Source: Balneolaceae bacterium (GTDB lineage Bacteria; Bacteroidota; Rhodothermia; Balneolales; Balneolaceae). Taken from it: a stretch of DNA of 64,000 nt. Of the stretch, positions 54,321 through 64,000 are shown in pieces. The position numbers and the translations under genes were made by a program. The notes beneath the pieces were generated by a model, which had not been told where the DNA came from, ran no database searches, and worked only from the letters and a program-made list of their open reading frames with translations. Position 1 is the first letter of the stretch. Every line of letters begins with the position of its first letter. The stretch spans positions 1-64,000 of the forward strand of contig VEMX01000034.1 in the NCBI GenBank assembly GCA_009711805.1, read 5' to 3'.

Positions 54321-54496
54321 TTCGTTTGTGGATAAGGTGTGGAAAACTATTTTAGATAAATTTTTTTATACAGTTTTATATAAGTGGTATATGTGACTTA
54401 ACATAAGCCAGATTAAGCGGGAATTTCAGCTTTAATACCATCCTAACTTATAGCTTCATCATCTATATAAAGCAACTTTGTTTTATTCACTATTGC
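54321..54496. promoter_or_regulatory. intergenic region with two DnaA-box-like sequences
   Basis: TGTGGATAA (54327-54335) is an exact DnaA box (TTATCCACA reversed). TGTGGAAAA (54338-54346) is a one-base variant in the same direction, 11 bp on. An AT-rich run follows (54349-54395). The genes on both sides are convergent, so this is unlikely to be a promoter for them. Confidence 0.45.
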
Positions 54497-57400
54497 TTAC
54501 TCCTCTAAAGTTTGACAGGGCAATTCCACCGTTACTTTTGTCCCCGATCCTGGAACCGAATCATATATAATATCCCCGCCATGATCCTGGATGATGTTAT
54601 AGACGATCGATAACCCCAACCCGGTTCCCTGTCCCGGTTCTTTAGTTGTATAGAAGGGATCAAATATCTTGGTTAACACCTCTTCTTCTATTCCTTTTCC
54701 ATTGTCACTAATTTCTATTATGGCCTTATCTTTGGAAGCCGCTGTTGAAATCTCAATAACACCTTCTTCTTTAATAGCTTGTATAGCATTGCTTAAAATG
54801 TTGGTAAAAACCTGGTATAACTTCCCGGTATTTCCCTTTGCTTCTAAGCCGCCTACTTTATAATTCTTTTTTATTTCTACTCTGTTTTTATACTCGTGGT
54901 GTAGTATCACCAGGCATTCGTCCAGTATCTCATGAATATCGCATTCCGAATTATCCTTTTCATTTGTTCGGCTAAAAGAACTCAGGCTTCGCACAATATC
55001 TACAATTTTTGTAACCCCTATATCAATACTGCCATATACTTCCTTAAAAACCTCTTTCTCCTTAATTACAATTTTATCATCCTCCTCATCTATCATAGTA
55101 TCTATGATATCTGAAGCAGATTTAATATAGTTAACCGGATTATTGATCTCATGAGCTACCCCCGCAGTAAGCACTCCAAGGGCGGCCATCTTTTCTTTTT
55201 GTATTAATTCTACTTGTGCATTTTCCAGCTTTTGCAGGGCTTTATTGAGTGAATCTGTCTGTACTTTAAGCTTTTCGTTTACTTCCTCAAGTGAGTGGTT
55301 CTTCTGTTTAATTTGCTGGTTTTTCTCCCTGATACTTTTTGTCCTCTTCTCAACCATCTCTTCCAGCCGCTTTTGTTTGCTAATCAGGTAGAAGTAACGA
55401 AATCTAAATGTGAGGTAAATAAGTATGGATGAAATGAAAAACATCAGTAAAATGAACCACCACTGCTGATAAATGGGTTTTAAAATTACAAAGGAATAAG
55501 TCTGCGGGGAACTCCATTCGCTCACGTCGTTCCGGGCCTGAATCATAAAGGTGTATTCGTTTGATTCCAGGTTCCGGTAAGTAGCGCTGGTGGCGCTGTA
55601 ATTGTTGGTGTAGTTCCAATCCTTCTCAACTCCCTCCAGTTTATATCTGTATATAATATTGTCGTTGTACAAATATGAAATGGCCAGAAAATCGAAGTGC
55701 ACCGTATTATCATCATATCTAATACCCGGATTATCTTTAGACAACCAGTCCGAAAAAGCATACGTGGAAACGGCCTCCAGTTTTAAATCCGGAGTTTTCT
55801 TTCCCAGTTCTTCATTTTTGTCCAGGATATTAACTCCCAATTCAGTTCCAATCCAAATGTAGCCTTCGCTATCCCGAAAAAATGCATTTCTATTTACTTC
55901 ATTCCCTATTAATCCTTTTTCTTCAGAATAATGACGTAAATCTTCCCCACTCCACTTATATACTCCATTAAAGGTGCCAATCCAGAGATCATTTTCTGAG
56001 TCTACCATCACGGAAAAAACGGCATCGTCGAAGCCTTTAATTCGATACGGTTTAATTTTTTCATCCTTGAGAATTCCTAATCCACCGGAAGTAGCAACTA
56101 TATATTCATTCTGCCATTTTGCAAGCTTATATGAATTATTGAACATCAAATTGTCTGCCCCAAAATGCTGCAGCTTGCCATCATCCCATATGTAAACACC
56201 TTCTACGGCAGTAAGTATTGCAAGCTTTCCATCAATATTTACCATGTTTCGGATGTTGTTAAAGGTATGCTCAATATATGTTCTATAACCGCCATCCGTT
56301 ATTTTATATATATGACTTCCATCCGAAAAAAGAATATCTGACTGATACTTTACTACACTGTTAACAAGCTGATTCTTATTCTTTACAGGGTCAATTGCTG
56401 GTTCTATTCTCCCTTTTTTATATACAAAAAGTCCACCTCTACCTGCCGCTATATAGAGAATGCCCGAAGGATCTTGAACAAGATCCAGGATACGTACCGA
56501 AGTTTCTGGTGCTGTGGAAGGTATTTTATACTGCTTCGTTATTTCACCTTTATACATCACATTTAAGTGCATATTGTTGGCTATATAGAACCGTCCATCA
56601 CTTCCTTCATACAAAGCACTTACTTCATCTCCGGCTAAGCCAGCCTCTTTATTATAATGCCTGATATTGAGAACATTGAATTTGAATAACCCCCGGTTAT
56701 CAACCGACCATATATTATTTTCCCGATCCAGGTAGATCCGGTTTGAGTGCGTATTATTTTTCCGTCCCTGAACGGCTAACTTCTGCTGATCTCCAGTTTT
56801 CAGTTTGTACATCATTACCGGACTTGCACTGCTGTAAAACACCCGGTACCGCTCATCTATCACCAATGAATGACGATTAAACGGAGAGTCCCGTTGTATA
56901 CCGTTGTTGTTTAACAGAATCTCTAAATCTCCATCTACAATCCTTCCCAACCAGCTACGTCCCAGAATATAAGTCTGGTTGTTATGTCGGCTCATTATCA
57001 AGATGTTATCTTTTTGGCCCAGAGCTGCTGTATAATGGCTTTCTTGCAGCTGCCCTTCGTTGTAGATAAACTGCCCGTTGGATGTATTTACATAAATGGT
57101 GGAATCAAGGGATTGAATGGAATGTATTCGTAGCGCCTCGTTTCCCTCTACAGATACACTATCCCAAGCCGTATCCCCTTCCTTATAGGAGAATACCGTT
57201 TTCCGGTGAGATAGCAGAAAGTTAAACTTTCCTGCTCTCTCTGTTATTTCAAATGAAAACGAGAGGCGTTCCTCTGGCCAGCTTTTTGGCATCGGTATCT
57301 GGTTCCAGCTTTCCTGTGCATAGTATTTAATCACAAACCGTTCTTTATTCTTCCCCACTACCCAAATGCGTCCGCTGGCATCCTTTCGTATTTTTGAGTT

Positions 57401-57667
57401 GATATAAGTGGGCAACCCAAGACTGTCAGAAAACACTTGCCATGTATGAGCATTATAGGTACTAACCCCCTTGGAAGTAACAAACCACATGACTCCCCGG
57501 TTATCTTGCGTTGCATCATACACCGCATTAGAAGGGAGACCATCCGATATGGAATAAACCTTTGCCGGATAAAGTTGCCCAAACACCATCTCAGGAATAA
57601 GCAACAGTATGAACAGGTACAAGTATAATTGTAATTGTCCTTCCTTAAAATACTCTCTTACAACCAA
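54497..57667 (-). CDS. two-component regulator propeller sensor histidine kinase
   Basis: A 1056-residue membrane sensor. It has an N-terminal signal/hydrophobic segment (about 10-30), then many 'Reg_prop' repeats building a periplasmic double propeller ('ISDGLPSNAVYDATQDNRGVMWFVTSKGV', about 38-66). A Y_Y_Y domain ('NIIYRYKLEGVEKDWNY', about 650-720) precedes a membrane helix at about 735-757. A coiled coil, then HisKA with the phosphohistidine H839 in 'GVAHEINNP', and HATPase_c ('ISDNGKGI', 'GTGLGLSIVYNI') follow. It ends without a receiver or AraC domain, unlike many hybrid members. The start appears to be TTG at 57667. No regulator is adjacent. Confidence 0.92.
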   Translation of the reverse strand: MVVREYFKEGQLQLYLYLFILLLIPEMVFGQLYPAKVYSISDGLPSNAVYDATQDNRGVMWFVTSKGVSTYNAHTWQVFSDSLGLPTYINSKIRKDASGRIWVVGKNKERFVIKYYAQESWNQIPMPKSWPEERLSFSFEITERAGKFNFLLSHRKTVFSYKEGDTAWDSVSVEGNEALRIHSIQSLDSTIYVNTSNGQFIYNEGQLQESHYTAALGQKDNILIMSRHNNQTYILGRSWLGRIVDGDLEILLNNNGIQRDSPFNRHSLVIDERYRVFYSSASPVMMYKLKTGDQQKLAVQGRKNNTHSNRIYLDRENNIWSVDNRGLFKFNVLNIRHYNKEAGLAGDEVSALYEGSDGRFYIANNMHLNVMYKGEITKQYKIPSTAPETSVRILDLVQDPSGILYIAAGRGGLFVYKKGRIEPAIDPVKNKNQLVNSVVKYQSDILFSDGSHIYKITDGGYRTYIEHTFNNIRNMVNIDGKLAILTAVEGVYIWDDGKLQHFGADNLMFNNSYKLAKWQNEYIVATSGGLGILKDEKIKPYRIKGFDDAVFSVMVDSENDLWIGTFNGVYKWSGEDLRHYSEEKGLIGNEVNRNAFFRDSEGYIWIGTELGVNILDKNEELGKKTPDLKLEAVSTYAFSDWLSKDNPGIRYDDNTVHFDFLAISYLYNDNIIYRYKLEGVEKDWNYTNNYSATSATYRNLESNEYTFMIQARNDVSEWSSPQTYSFVILKPIYQQWWFILLMFFISSILIYLTFRFRYFYLISKQKRLEEMVEKRTKSIREKNQQIKQKNHSLEEVNEKLKVQTDSLNKALQKLENAQVELIQKEKMAALGVLTAGVAHEINNPVNYIKSASDIIDTMIDEEDDKIVIKEKEVFKEVYGSIDIGVTKIVDIVRSLSSFSRTNEKDNSECDIHEILDECLVILHHEYKNRVEIKKNYKVGGLEAKGNTGKLYQVFTNILSNAIQAIKEEGVIEISTAASKDKAIIEISDNGKGIEEEVLTKIFDPFYTTKEPGQGTGLGLSIVYNIIQDHGGDIIYDSVPGSGTKVTVELPCQTLEE

Positions 57668-57912
57668 AATACCTTCAGTTTTGTGGAATAATTTGTTGAA
57701 CTACGTAACTCCTAAACAAAAAATAAAGCAACCTGATATTATTATAATATGTTGATCAATATACTAAATATCCGCCATATTGTTGGGTGGGTATCCCTAA
57801 GTCACAAAATATTTTTACGGGCTATGATTTAACCTTGTAAGAACTCCCTATCTTAACTAACTAAAATAACCTGATAATAAGAAGGCCCTTAGCAATTTTA
57901 CTGTAAATTCCC

Positions 57913-57944
57913 TGTTGATAACTTTGTGGAAAGGTTGTTGAAAA
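57913..57944 (+). promoter_or_regulatory. three helically phased DnaA-box-like motifs upstream of dnaB
   Basis: TGTTGATAA (57913-57921), TGTGGAAAG (57925-57933) and TGTTGAAAA (57936-57944) all face the same way and start 12 and 11 bp apart. Each differs from TGTGGATAA by one or two bases. They end 30 bp before the -7 box of dnaB. Regulation of dnaB by DnaA is an inference. Confidence 0.4.
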
Positions 57945-57973
57945 GAACCCAAAACAGCCGTTCATTTTATACC

Positions 57974-57981
57974 TACTTTTG
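57974..57981 (+). promoter_or_regulatory. -7 element candidate for dnaB
   Basis: TACTTTTG matches TAnnTTTG exactly. No TTG is found 19-21 bp upstream, so the -33 element is not evident. It lies 92 bp before the start codon. Confidence 0.4.
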
Positions 57982-58073
57982 AATACATTACAATCTCACT
58001 TGAACGAATATATGCTCGCATTTTCTGCTCTATTTCTTCAAGATGACTTTTCAGTTTATATCACACATTAAGG

Positions 58074-59606
58074 ATGGCAAAAAAAAACGGATCTTATAAG
58101 AATAATCAGTATAGCGATGACTCCAAAATTCTTGATCAGGAAGGTAGAATACCTCCCCAGGCCGTAGAAGTTGAAGAAGCAGTATTAGGTGCTATGCTCA
58201 TCGAAAAAGGAGCTGCCACCATCGCTATACAAATGTTAAAACCTGATGATTTTTATAAGACAGCCAATCGCCACATCTTTGAAACCCTGGTACATCTGGC
58301 AGAACGTGAAAACCCGCTCGATCTCCTTACGGTAGAAAATGAGCTGCGTGACAACAGTTTGCTTGAAGTCTGCGGGGGCACCTCCTACCTGTCTGACTTA
58401 ACCAGATCGGTAAGTTCGGCCGCGAATATTGAGTACCACTCCCAGATTATTATCGAAAAGGCTATTAAACGGAATTTGATTCTGGGATGTACCGATATTA
58501 TCAAAGATTCTTACGACAGTACATCTGATGCGTATGATGTGCTTGATTATGCAGAGCAGCGAATTTACGACCTTACCAATCAGAAAAGTCAAAGTTCGGC
58601 TGTTCCTGTAGAAAACTTGCTTAAAGATACCCTCTCCTATTTGGAAGACCTCCGGGGAAAGGAATATGGCATCACCGGAGTACCCTCCGGCCTTGCTATA
58701 GATGAAATGACTGCAGGCTGGCAACCAGGCGACCTTATCATTATTGCGGCCCGTCCTTCGATGGGTAAAACCGCTTTTGTACTAACCGCCGCCCGTAATG
58801 CAGCTATGCATCCGGATGAAAACCTGCGAACCTCCATTGCACTGTTTAGTCTTGAGATGTCTAATCAATCCTTAGTGCAACGTTTGCTTACCATGGAAGC
58901 CCGGGTACGTGCTGATGAAGCCCGAAAAGGTAAGCTCAAGGATGAGGACTTTCGTGAACTTATTGATGCTGCCAGCCGCTTATTCAGCGCACAGATTTTC
59001 ATTGATGATACCCCGGGCATCAGCTTGATGGAATTACGGGCAAAATGCCGCCGGTTAAAATCAAAAGAAGATATTGGCCTTATCGTGATTGATTACCTGC
59101 AGCTCATGCAATCAAGTGCGAAAGATATTGGCAGCAGGGAACAAGAAATTGCCTCCATTTCCCGTGGCCTCAAAGGTCTTGCCAAAGAGCTTGATGTGCC
59201 TGTTATTGCACTTTCCCAGCTTAACCGTTCGGTTGAACAGCGAGGTGGTGATAAACGCCCACAGCTATCCGATCTCCGGGAATCTGGTTCTATTGAGCAG
59301 GATGCTGATATAGTATGTTTCCTTTACCGTCCTGAGTATTATGGTATTACCACAACGGCCGAAGGACAGTCTACCGCAGGACTTGCTGAAGTTATTGTAG
59401 GCAAGCAACGTAACGGACCTGTTGGTTCCAAAATGCACTACTTTGTGAAAGATTATGCTCGTTTTGAAAACCTGTCAGCGGCCCAGGGACCCAATCAAAT
59501 TGAAGGCGGAGGTAATGATTTCCACGGTGGAGATAATGGCGGTGACAATTCGGGTACCCCTCCCATGCCCCATAATCCCGCACCCGATGAAAACGCACCT
59601 TTTTAA
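58074..59606 (+). CDS. dnaB: replicative DNA helicase DnaB
   Basis: A 510-residue hexameric helicase. The N-terminal collar domain starts 'RIPPQAVEVEEAVLGAMLIE' (about 24-43). The RecA-like domain has Walker A 'AARPSMGKTAF', Walker B 'IVIDYLQLM' and the arginine finger region 'LSDLRESGSIEQDADIV'. The C-terminal tail is glycine- and asparagine-rich ('GGGNDFHGGDNGGDN'). It unwinds DNA at the fork. No dnaA or dnaC-like loader is in the window. Confidence 0.97.
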   Translation: MAKKNGSYKNNQYSDDSKILDQEGRIPPQAVEVEEAVLGAMLIEKGAATIAIQMLKPDDFYKTANRHIFETLVHLAERENPLDLLTVENELRDNSLLEVCGGTSYLSDLTRSVSSAANIEYHSQIIIEKAIKRNLILGCTDIIKDSYDSTSDAYDVLDYAEQRIYDLTNQKSQSSAVPVENLLKDTLSYLEDLRGKEYGITGVPSGLAIDEMTAGWQPGDLIIIAARPSMGKTAFVLTAARNAAMHPDENLRTSIALFSLEMSNQSLVQRLLTMEARVRADEARKGKLKDEDFRELIDAASRLFSAQIFIDDTPGISLMELRAKCRRLKSKEDIGLIVIDYLQLMQSSAKDIGSREQEIASISRGLKGLAKELDVPVIALSQLNRSVEQRGGDKRPQLSDLRESGSIEQDADIVCFLYRPEYYGITTTAEGQSTAGLAEVIVGKQRNGPVGSKMHYFVKDYARFENLSAAQGPNQIEGGGNDFHGGDNGGDNSGTPPMPHNPAPDENAPF

Positions 59607-59715
59607 TGGACCTTGGAGTGATTTCTCCGGTATAAACTTTCCGTTTACCACATTTTCAAAAAAAGGACGTTAACACAAATGTAGAGAACAAGTACTGAGT
59701 GAGGGTTAATTTTCG

Positions 59716-60825
59716 CTATTCCAGCATCCCTTCAAACAGCTTGTCGAAAGAACGAATACGTTTATTCCAGTCGAGGTGCTTGCATATATTTTGAAGAGAA
59801 GTTTTAGGTAATGGTTTGTTCTTTTTCATCAAAAGATCACGCATAAAATGGAATAGCTCATCTTCATTCTCATACAATACAGGAGCGTGCAAAAGTGGAT
59901 TATGCAGGCTTTCCGGAATCAATTCCGGGTAATGTAAGGCATTGGGTACGAAAGGATGACAGCCACAATAAATAGCTTCCATAATAGCTACGCAGAAAAA
60001 CTCATAGGTAGCCGTTGAAACTACAATGTCGCCTGAATGCAGAAGCTGGCTGTAGTTTTCCTGGTCATCCACATATCCAAAGTGTGTAATTTGCTGTCCA
60101 TATCTTTTCCAGGCTTTTTCAAATTCTTCCGGTTTTTCGTGCTGACTGTCCCCCGCCAGGATGAGATCAAATTTCAGGTCAATATCATTCAACCGGTTCA
60201 ACACCCGGAAAAACATGGCCGGGTTCCGATCAAATTGCCAGCGCTGATTCCATACAATCACGGGGTTTTCATTACTGCTTCGGGTATCAGGCTGTTCATC
60301 AAAACTTGCTAAATCCAATCCGGGATGCATCACAACACTCTTCCTGCGAATTTGATCAACCGTATTGAATTTGCGTCCATCCGGAAAGTTATTTAAAAAT
60401 TCAGGCAGGGCTTGTAATAAATCATCCAGATGAAACTGGGACGAGAACAGCAGCTTATCGGCGGTAAGCATACTTAAGAAGTTTATATAGCAGTAAGTCA
60501 GGTCCCTGCTTTCTCCTTTGGGGATGGGACGCGTAAATTGGTTCTCATGCATATACATAATAACCGATGTGTGAGCAAACCTTGGGTTCGTTAATCCCAT
60601 AAAAGCGGGCAGATTCGTCATGCTGCTTGTCAAAATGAGATCTATATCCTCCTCTACCTGTTTAGCCATTTCCGATAGGGTCACAGAATCACCGTGCATC
60701 CTCCACTTCCATCCTTTCCAGGATAATTTAATGGGGATGATGTTATGCTCTGAGTGCTTTTCCAGACCTTTCAGAAAAGCCTTGTGTGAGCCGCTGTAAA
60801 ATGGTTCAACTGCCAGGATATTCAT
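59716..60825 (-). CDS. DUF3524 glycosyltransferase, tRNA-queuosine mannosyltransferase (QTMAN/GTDC1)-like
   Basis: A 369-residue GT-B transferase. The DUF3524 N-terminal domain is clear: 'MNILAVEPFYSGSHKAFLKGLEKHS' (1-25), 'WKGWKWRMHG' and 'MYMHENQFTRPIPKG' (about 90-104). The C-terminal part is a group 1 donor domain ('NQRWQFDRNPAMFFRVLNRL', 'VVSTATYEFFCVAIMEAIYCG'). Vertebrate GTDC1 with this domain mannosylates queuosine in tRNA-Asp. A bacterial homolog could modify queuosine too, but this is inference. Confidence 0.82.
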   Translation of the reverse strand: MNILAVEPFYSGSHKAFLKGLEKHSEHNIIPIKLSWKGWKWRMHGDSVTLSEMAKQVEEDIDLILTSSMTNLPAFMGLTNPRFAHTSVIMYMHENQFTRPIPKGESRDLTYCYINFLSMLTADKLLFSSQFHLDDLLQALPEFLNNFPDGRKFNTVDQIRRKSVVMHPGLDLASFDEQPDTRSSNENPVIVWNQRWQFDRNPAMFFRVLNRLNDIDLKFDLILAGDSQHEKPEEFEKAWKRYGQQITHFGYVDDQENYSQLLHSGDIVVSTATYEFFCVAIMEAIYCGCHPFVPNALHYPELIPESLHNPLLHAPVLYENEDELFHFMRDLLMKKNKPLPKTSLQNICKHLDWNKRIRSFDKLFEGMLE

Positions 60826-61073
60826 TAAATGAAATTCGATTAATCCGCCTTAAGAAAGCAATAAGTATAAGGAATTTATTGAAGAACAATATGCAGGTGT
60901 ATATAACAAAACAATCCCCTCTGCGAAGTCCAAACATTGAAAAGGTAGTAAAGGTGCCCCTATACATATCACCCTGGAAAGAAAAACATGTGATTGATAG
61001 AAATGAAAAAGAGGAAACAGGAAAATATCAGATGAAGGTATAACCAATTCGGCAAGAAATGTACACCAGGTGT
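60826..61073. other. gene-free stretch between DUF3524 gene and mutL
   Basis: 248 bp with no recognised gene or structure. It must carry the promoter of the DUF3524 gene on the minus strand. Confidence 0.5.
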
Positions 61074-62915
61074 TTACCTGAATCGAGATTCAATTTCGTC
61101 GAGCGGAATGTAAACAATAGTTGGCTTTTTCAGCGGGTCAAGGTATGGCTGTTCGCACGCAAACAACTGGTCCACCAAGGCTTCCATTTCTTCATCCGAA
61201 AGTTTTTTACCACTTGAGATCGCCGCCTTTGAAGCAAAAGCAATGGCAAGTTTATCGCGGGCTTCCAGCTTGATCTTCTGGCCTAATTCCTCATACTGAT
61301 GCAGCATGGAAACCAGCACTTCCTGCTCATTGCCAATTTCAATATCGGCAGGCACGCCATTAATCATAGCTGTATTACCGCTTAACAGCTGTACCGAAAA
61401 TCCCATCCGCTGGATTATAGAATGAAGTTCCTTTAGCAAGCTATAATCCGAAGCAGATAATTCCAGTGTTTGTGCAAATAATAGCTGCTGTGTGCTTGGC
61501 AATGCCTCTTCCGTTGCGTTAATGGCTTTCTCATAAATAATCCGTTTATGAGCCAAGTGCTGGTTTATCACACAAACACCCGTGCGTGTTTGTGATAAGA
61601 TATAGCTGTTATGCAGCTGCCAAAACCCTTTGTCGCCTGCTACTTTTTGTTCTTTTGTTTCCGGTCGGGTGAACGTTTGCTCTTCTTCCGGTTGTGTTTT
61701 GCCATATAACTGTTCCCCAAACTTCATTCCCTGCCCCTTGGCACGGTACTCTGATTTACGATTTATCCGGGAAGGGATCTGAAAACCCGCATCACTTTTG
61801 CGGCTGGTATTGGGCATCTTAAAATTAAAGCCGCTTTTAACATCTTTGGAAGGATCTTCATCACTTAAATAAGAATCTTCATCTTCCGGACGAATCGAAG
61901 GTACCTGGAAGTGCTCGTTCAGGGCTTTATTTACCACCGAGCGGGCCAGCTGTATCACACTGCGTTCATCTTCAAACTTTACCTCCAATTTAGAGGGATG
62001 TACATTTACATCCACTTTGGCTGGATCTATATCAAAGAAAAGCGCATAAAAGGGATATTCATTATTGCGGGTCCAGGCATCATATAAACTCAAAATCACA
62101 TGTGTTAAGTATCGATGCTGAAAAGGACGGCCATTTACAAACAGAAACTGTTCTCCTCTGCTTTTTTTGGCCAGCTTAGGATCTGATGCAAAACCATGGA
62201 TACGTACATAGCTGGTCTCTTCCTGAAATTCAATGAGACTGGCTTTGTAGGATTTTCCAAAAATGCGTGTCACCCTCTCTTTAAGTGATTCAGCCGGGAG
62301 GTTATAGATTTTATCTCCATCGGCTTCCACATCAAAGGCAAAGTCGGTATTGGCCAGAGCCGCATATTGAATAGTCCGCAGAATGTGACGCAACTCGGTG
62401 GCATCGGTTTTCAAAAACTGCCGGCGGGCGGGTACATTAAAAAACAGGTTCCGAACAGCAATTGAAGTACCGTTATCTGTAGCCACCGGCTTTATTTCCC
62501 TTTCTTCGCCTCCCCATACTTCCTGCTCCCAGCCATTATCATCGCCGGCCCTTTTGGTTTTAACCAGGATTTGCGAAACCGAAGCAATTGAAGCCATAGC
62601 TTCTCCCCGGAAACCCAGCGTTCGTATTTTAAAAAGGTCATCTACCGTATTTATTTTTGAAGTAGCATGGCGGGCAAAGCATAGTGGGAGATCATCTTTA
62701 CTCATCCCACAGCCATTGTCTATTACCTGTATCAGTGTTCGCCCGGCATTCTGTATAAGGATCTTTACATGATCTGCACCGGCATCAATGGCATTATCGA
62801 GAAGTTCTTTTACCACAGAAGCCGGACGTTGTATAACCTCACCGGCTGCAATTTTGTTGCTAATTTCTGGGGGAAGCTGATGTATGATGGAATTGCTAAT
62901 CCGGGATTCGCTCAA
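61074..62915 (-). CDS. mutL: DNA mismatch repair protein MutL
   Basis: A 613-residue GHKL ATPase. N-terminal motifs are 'LPPEISNKIAAGEVIQRPASVVKELLDNAIDAGA' (about 14-47), 'IDNGCGMS', 'TLGFRGEAMASIASV' and 'GTSIAVRNLFFNVPAR'. A linker of about 340-430 is charged. The C-terminal dimerisation domain has 'NQHLAHKRIIYEKA' where endonuclease-type MutL has DQHAxxExxxxE, and 'LDPLKKPT' in place of the zinc-site CPHGRP. It may therefore lack nicking activity. MutS is not in the window. Confidence 0.94.
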   Translation of the reverse strand: MSESRISNSIIHQLPPEISNKIAAGEVIQRPASVVKELLDNAIDAGADHVKILIQNAGRTLIQVIDNGCGMSKDDLPLCFARHATSKINTVDDLFKIRTLGFRGEAMASIASVSQILVKTKRAGDDNGWEQEVWGGEEREIKPVATDNGTSIAVRNLFFNVPARRQFLKTDATELRHILRTIQYAALANTDFAFDVEADGDKIYNLPAESLKERVTRIFGKSYKASLIEFQEETSYVRIHGFASDPKLAKKSRGEQFLFVNGRPFQHRYLTHVILSLYDAWTRNNEYPFYALFFDIDPAKVDVNVHPSKLEVKFEDERSVIQLARSVVNKALNEHFQVPSIRPEDEDSYLSDEDPSKDVKSGFNFKMPNTSRKSDAGFQIPSRINRKSEYRAKGQGMKFGEQLYGKTQPEEEQTFTRPETKEQKVAGDKGFWQLHNSYILSQTRTGVCVINQHLAHKRIIYEKAINATEEALPSTQQLLFAQTLELSASDYSLLKELHSIIQRMGFSVQLLSGNTAMINGVPADIEIGNEQEVLVSMLHQYEELGQKIKLEARDKLAIAFASKAAISSGKKLSDEEMEALVDQLFACEQPYLDPLKKPTIVYIPLDEIESRFR

Positions 62916-62943
62916 TGTATACTAAAAAAGTTTGGTGTTAATT

Positions 62944-63147
62944 TTAACTAATCAGGTACACTACCAGTGCCAACAATAAAACAAGAAATATCACTCGTGA
63001 TAACTGTGCGGGCCGGCGACGGGTGTGTGATTCAAATTTAATACGTTCCCGTCTTTTTTTGTCTTCATCTTCTTCGGGATTGTAGTACCTCAAAGGAAGG
63101 TCAAATTTGCGGGGTTTAGGCCTGTGGCCGAACATGGGCTTAATCAT
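62944..63147 (-). CDS. small conserved membrane protein of unknown function
   Basis: A 67-residue protein. The basic N-terminal half 'FGHRPKPRKFDLPLRYYNPEEDEDKKRR' (6-33) is followed by one C-terminal membrane helix ('VIFLVLLLALVVYLI', about 52-66), so it is probably tail-anchored. It lies 28 nt upstream of mutL on the same strand and may be co-transcribed. The pattern is familiar from related genomes, but no function is known to me. Confidence 0.72.
   Translation of the reverse strand: MIKPMFGHRPKPRKFDLPLRYYNPEEDEDKKRRERIKFESHTRRRPAQLSRVIFLVLLLALVVYLIS

Positions 63148-64000
<853 letters not shown>

Larger units (their letters stand above)
57668..58073. other. 406-bp intergenic region between sensor kinase and dnaB
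   Basis: No gene. It contains three DnaA-box-like motifs (57913-57944) and the dnaB -7 element (57974-57981). The 240 bp next to the sensor kinase show nothing I recognise. Confidence 0.6.

Overview
The window reads as chromosome of a Balneolaceae/Rhodothermota-type member of the Bacteroidota-Rhodothermota lineage (Gracilimonas, Balneola or Rhodohalobacter-like). Four things point there: a very large secreted protein ending in a T9SS type A sorting domain with the 'QNYPNPFNP' motif; promoters of the TTG/TAnnTTTG type in place of E. coli-type boxes; a salinixanthin-like carotenoid glycosylation/acylation gene set; and two-subunit 2-oxoacid:ferredoxin oxidoreductase plus monomeric isocitrate dehydrogenase. 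This assignment is by gene content only.

Layout. 0-9 kb: a small membrane protein, a deoxyribose-phosphate aldolase operon with a complete and a truncated aldehyde dehydrogenase and a SPOR lipoprotein, a DUF3095 protein, the minus-strand nusB-phosphatase-ychF operon, and tRNA-Val(GAC) bracketed by degenerate repeats. 9-18 kb: one 2925-residue secreted repeat protein built of near-identical 131-residue blocks, other Ig/cadherin-like modules, fibronectin III and a sorting domain. 18-21.5 kb: a 170-bp inverted-repeat element with an 8-bp target duplication, a signal-less periplasmic-binding-fold protein, a phage-tail-collar protein and an unknown protein, then about 1 kb of repeats including a C17 tract. 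21.5-27.8 kb: a minus-strand housekeeping run (psd, rseP, dxr, HDAC-like, pgeF, aroE, SRPBCC).

27.9-38.7 kb: an outer-membrane-type protein followed by an RND/MMPL exporter, tmk, a sarcosine oxidase-type flavoenzyme, a glycosyltransferase, an O-methyltransferase, then a cruD/crtC/cruC-like trio expected to make an acylated carotenoid glycoside. 38.7-45.8 kb: xerC/D, short hpf, hprK, an M23 and an M28 peptidase, trmH, an OmpR-type regulator without partner kinase, and an alpha/beta hydrolase. 45.8-48.1 kb: a TTAA-flanked MITE-like element, bioB with a near-consensus promoter, and a duplicated 260-bp palindromic repeat.

48.1-64 kb: korB/korA, a beta-propeller lipoprotein, mtaB, a family-4-type uracil-DNA glycosylase lacking the usual Fe-S cysteines, a large propeller-type sensor histidine kinase, dnaB behind a phased set of DnaA-box-like motifs, a queuosine-tRNA mannosyltransferase-like (DUF3524) protein, mutL with a degenerate endonuclease site, a small conserved membrane protein, and the start of monomeric isocitrate dehydrogenase.

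Most of the window is ordinary housekeeping. The parts least explained by known annotation are the tail-collar/binding-protein cluster, the two inverted-repeat elements, the four-copy palindromic repeat family, the carotenoid trio and the modular giant protein.
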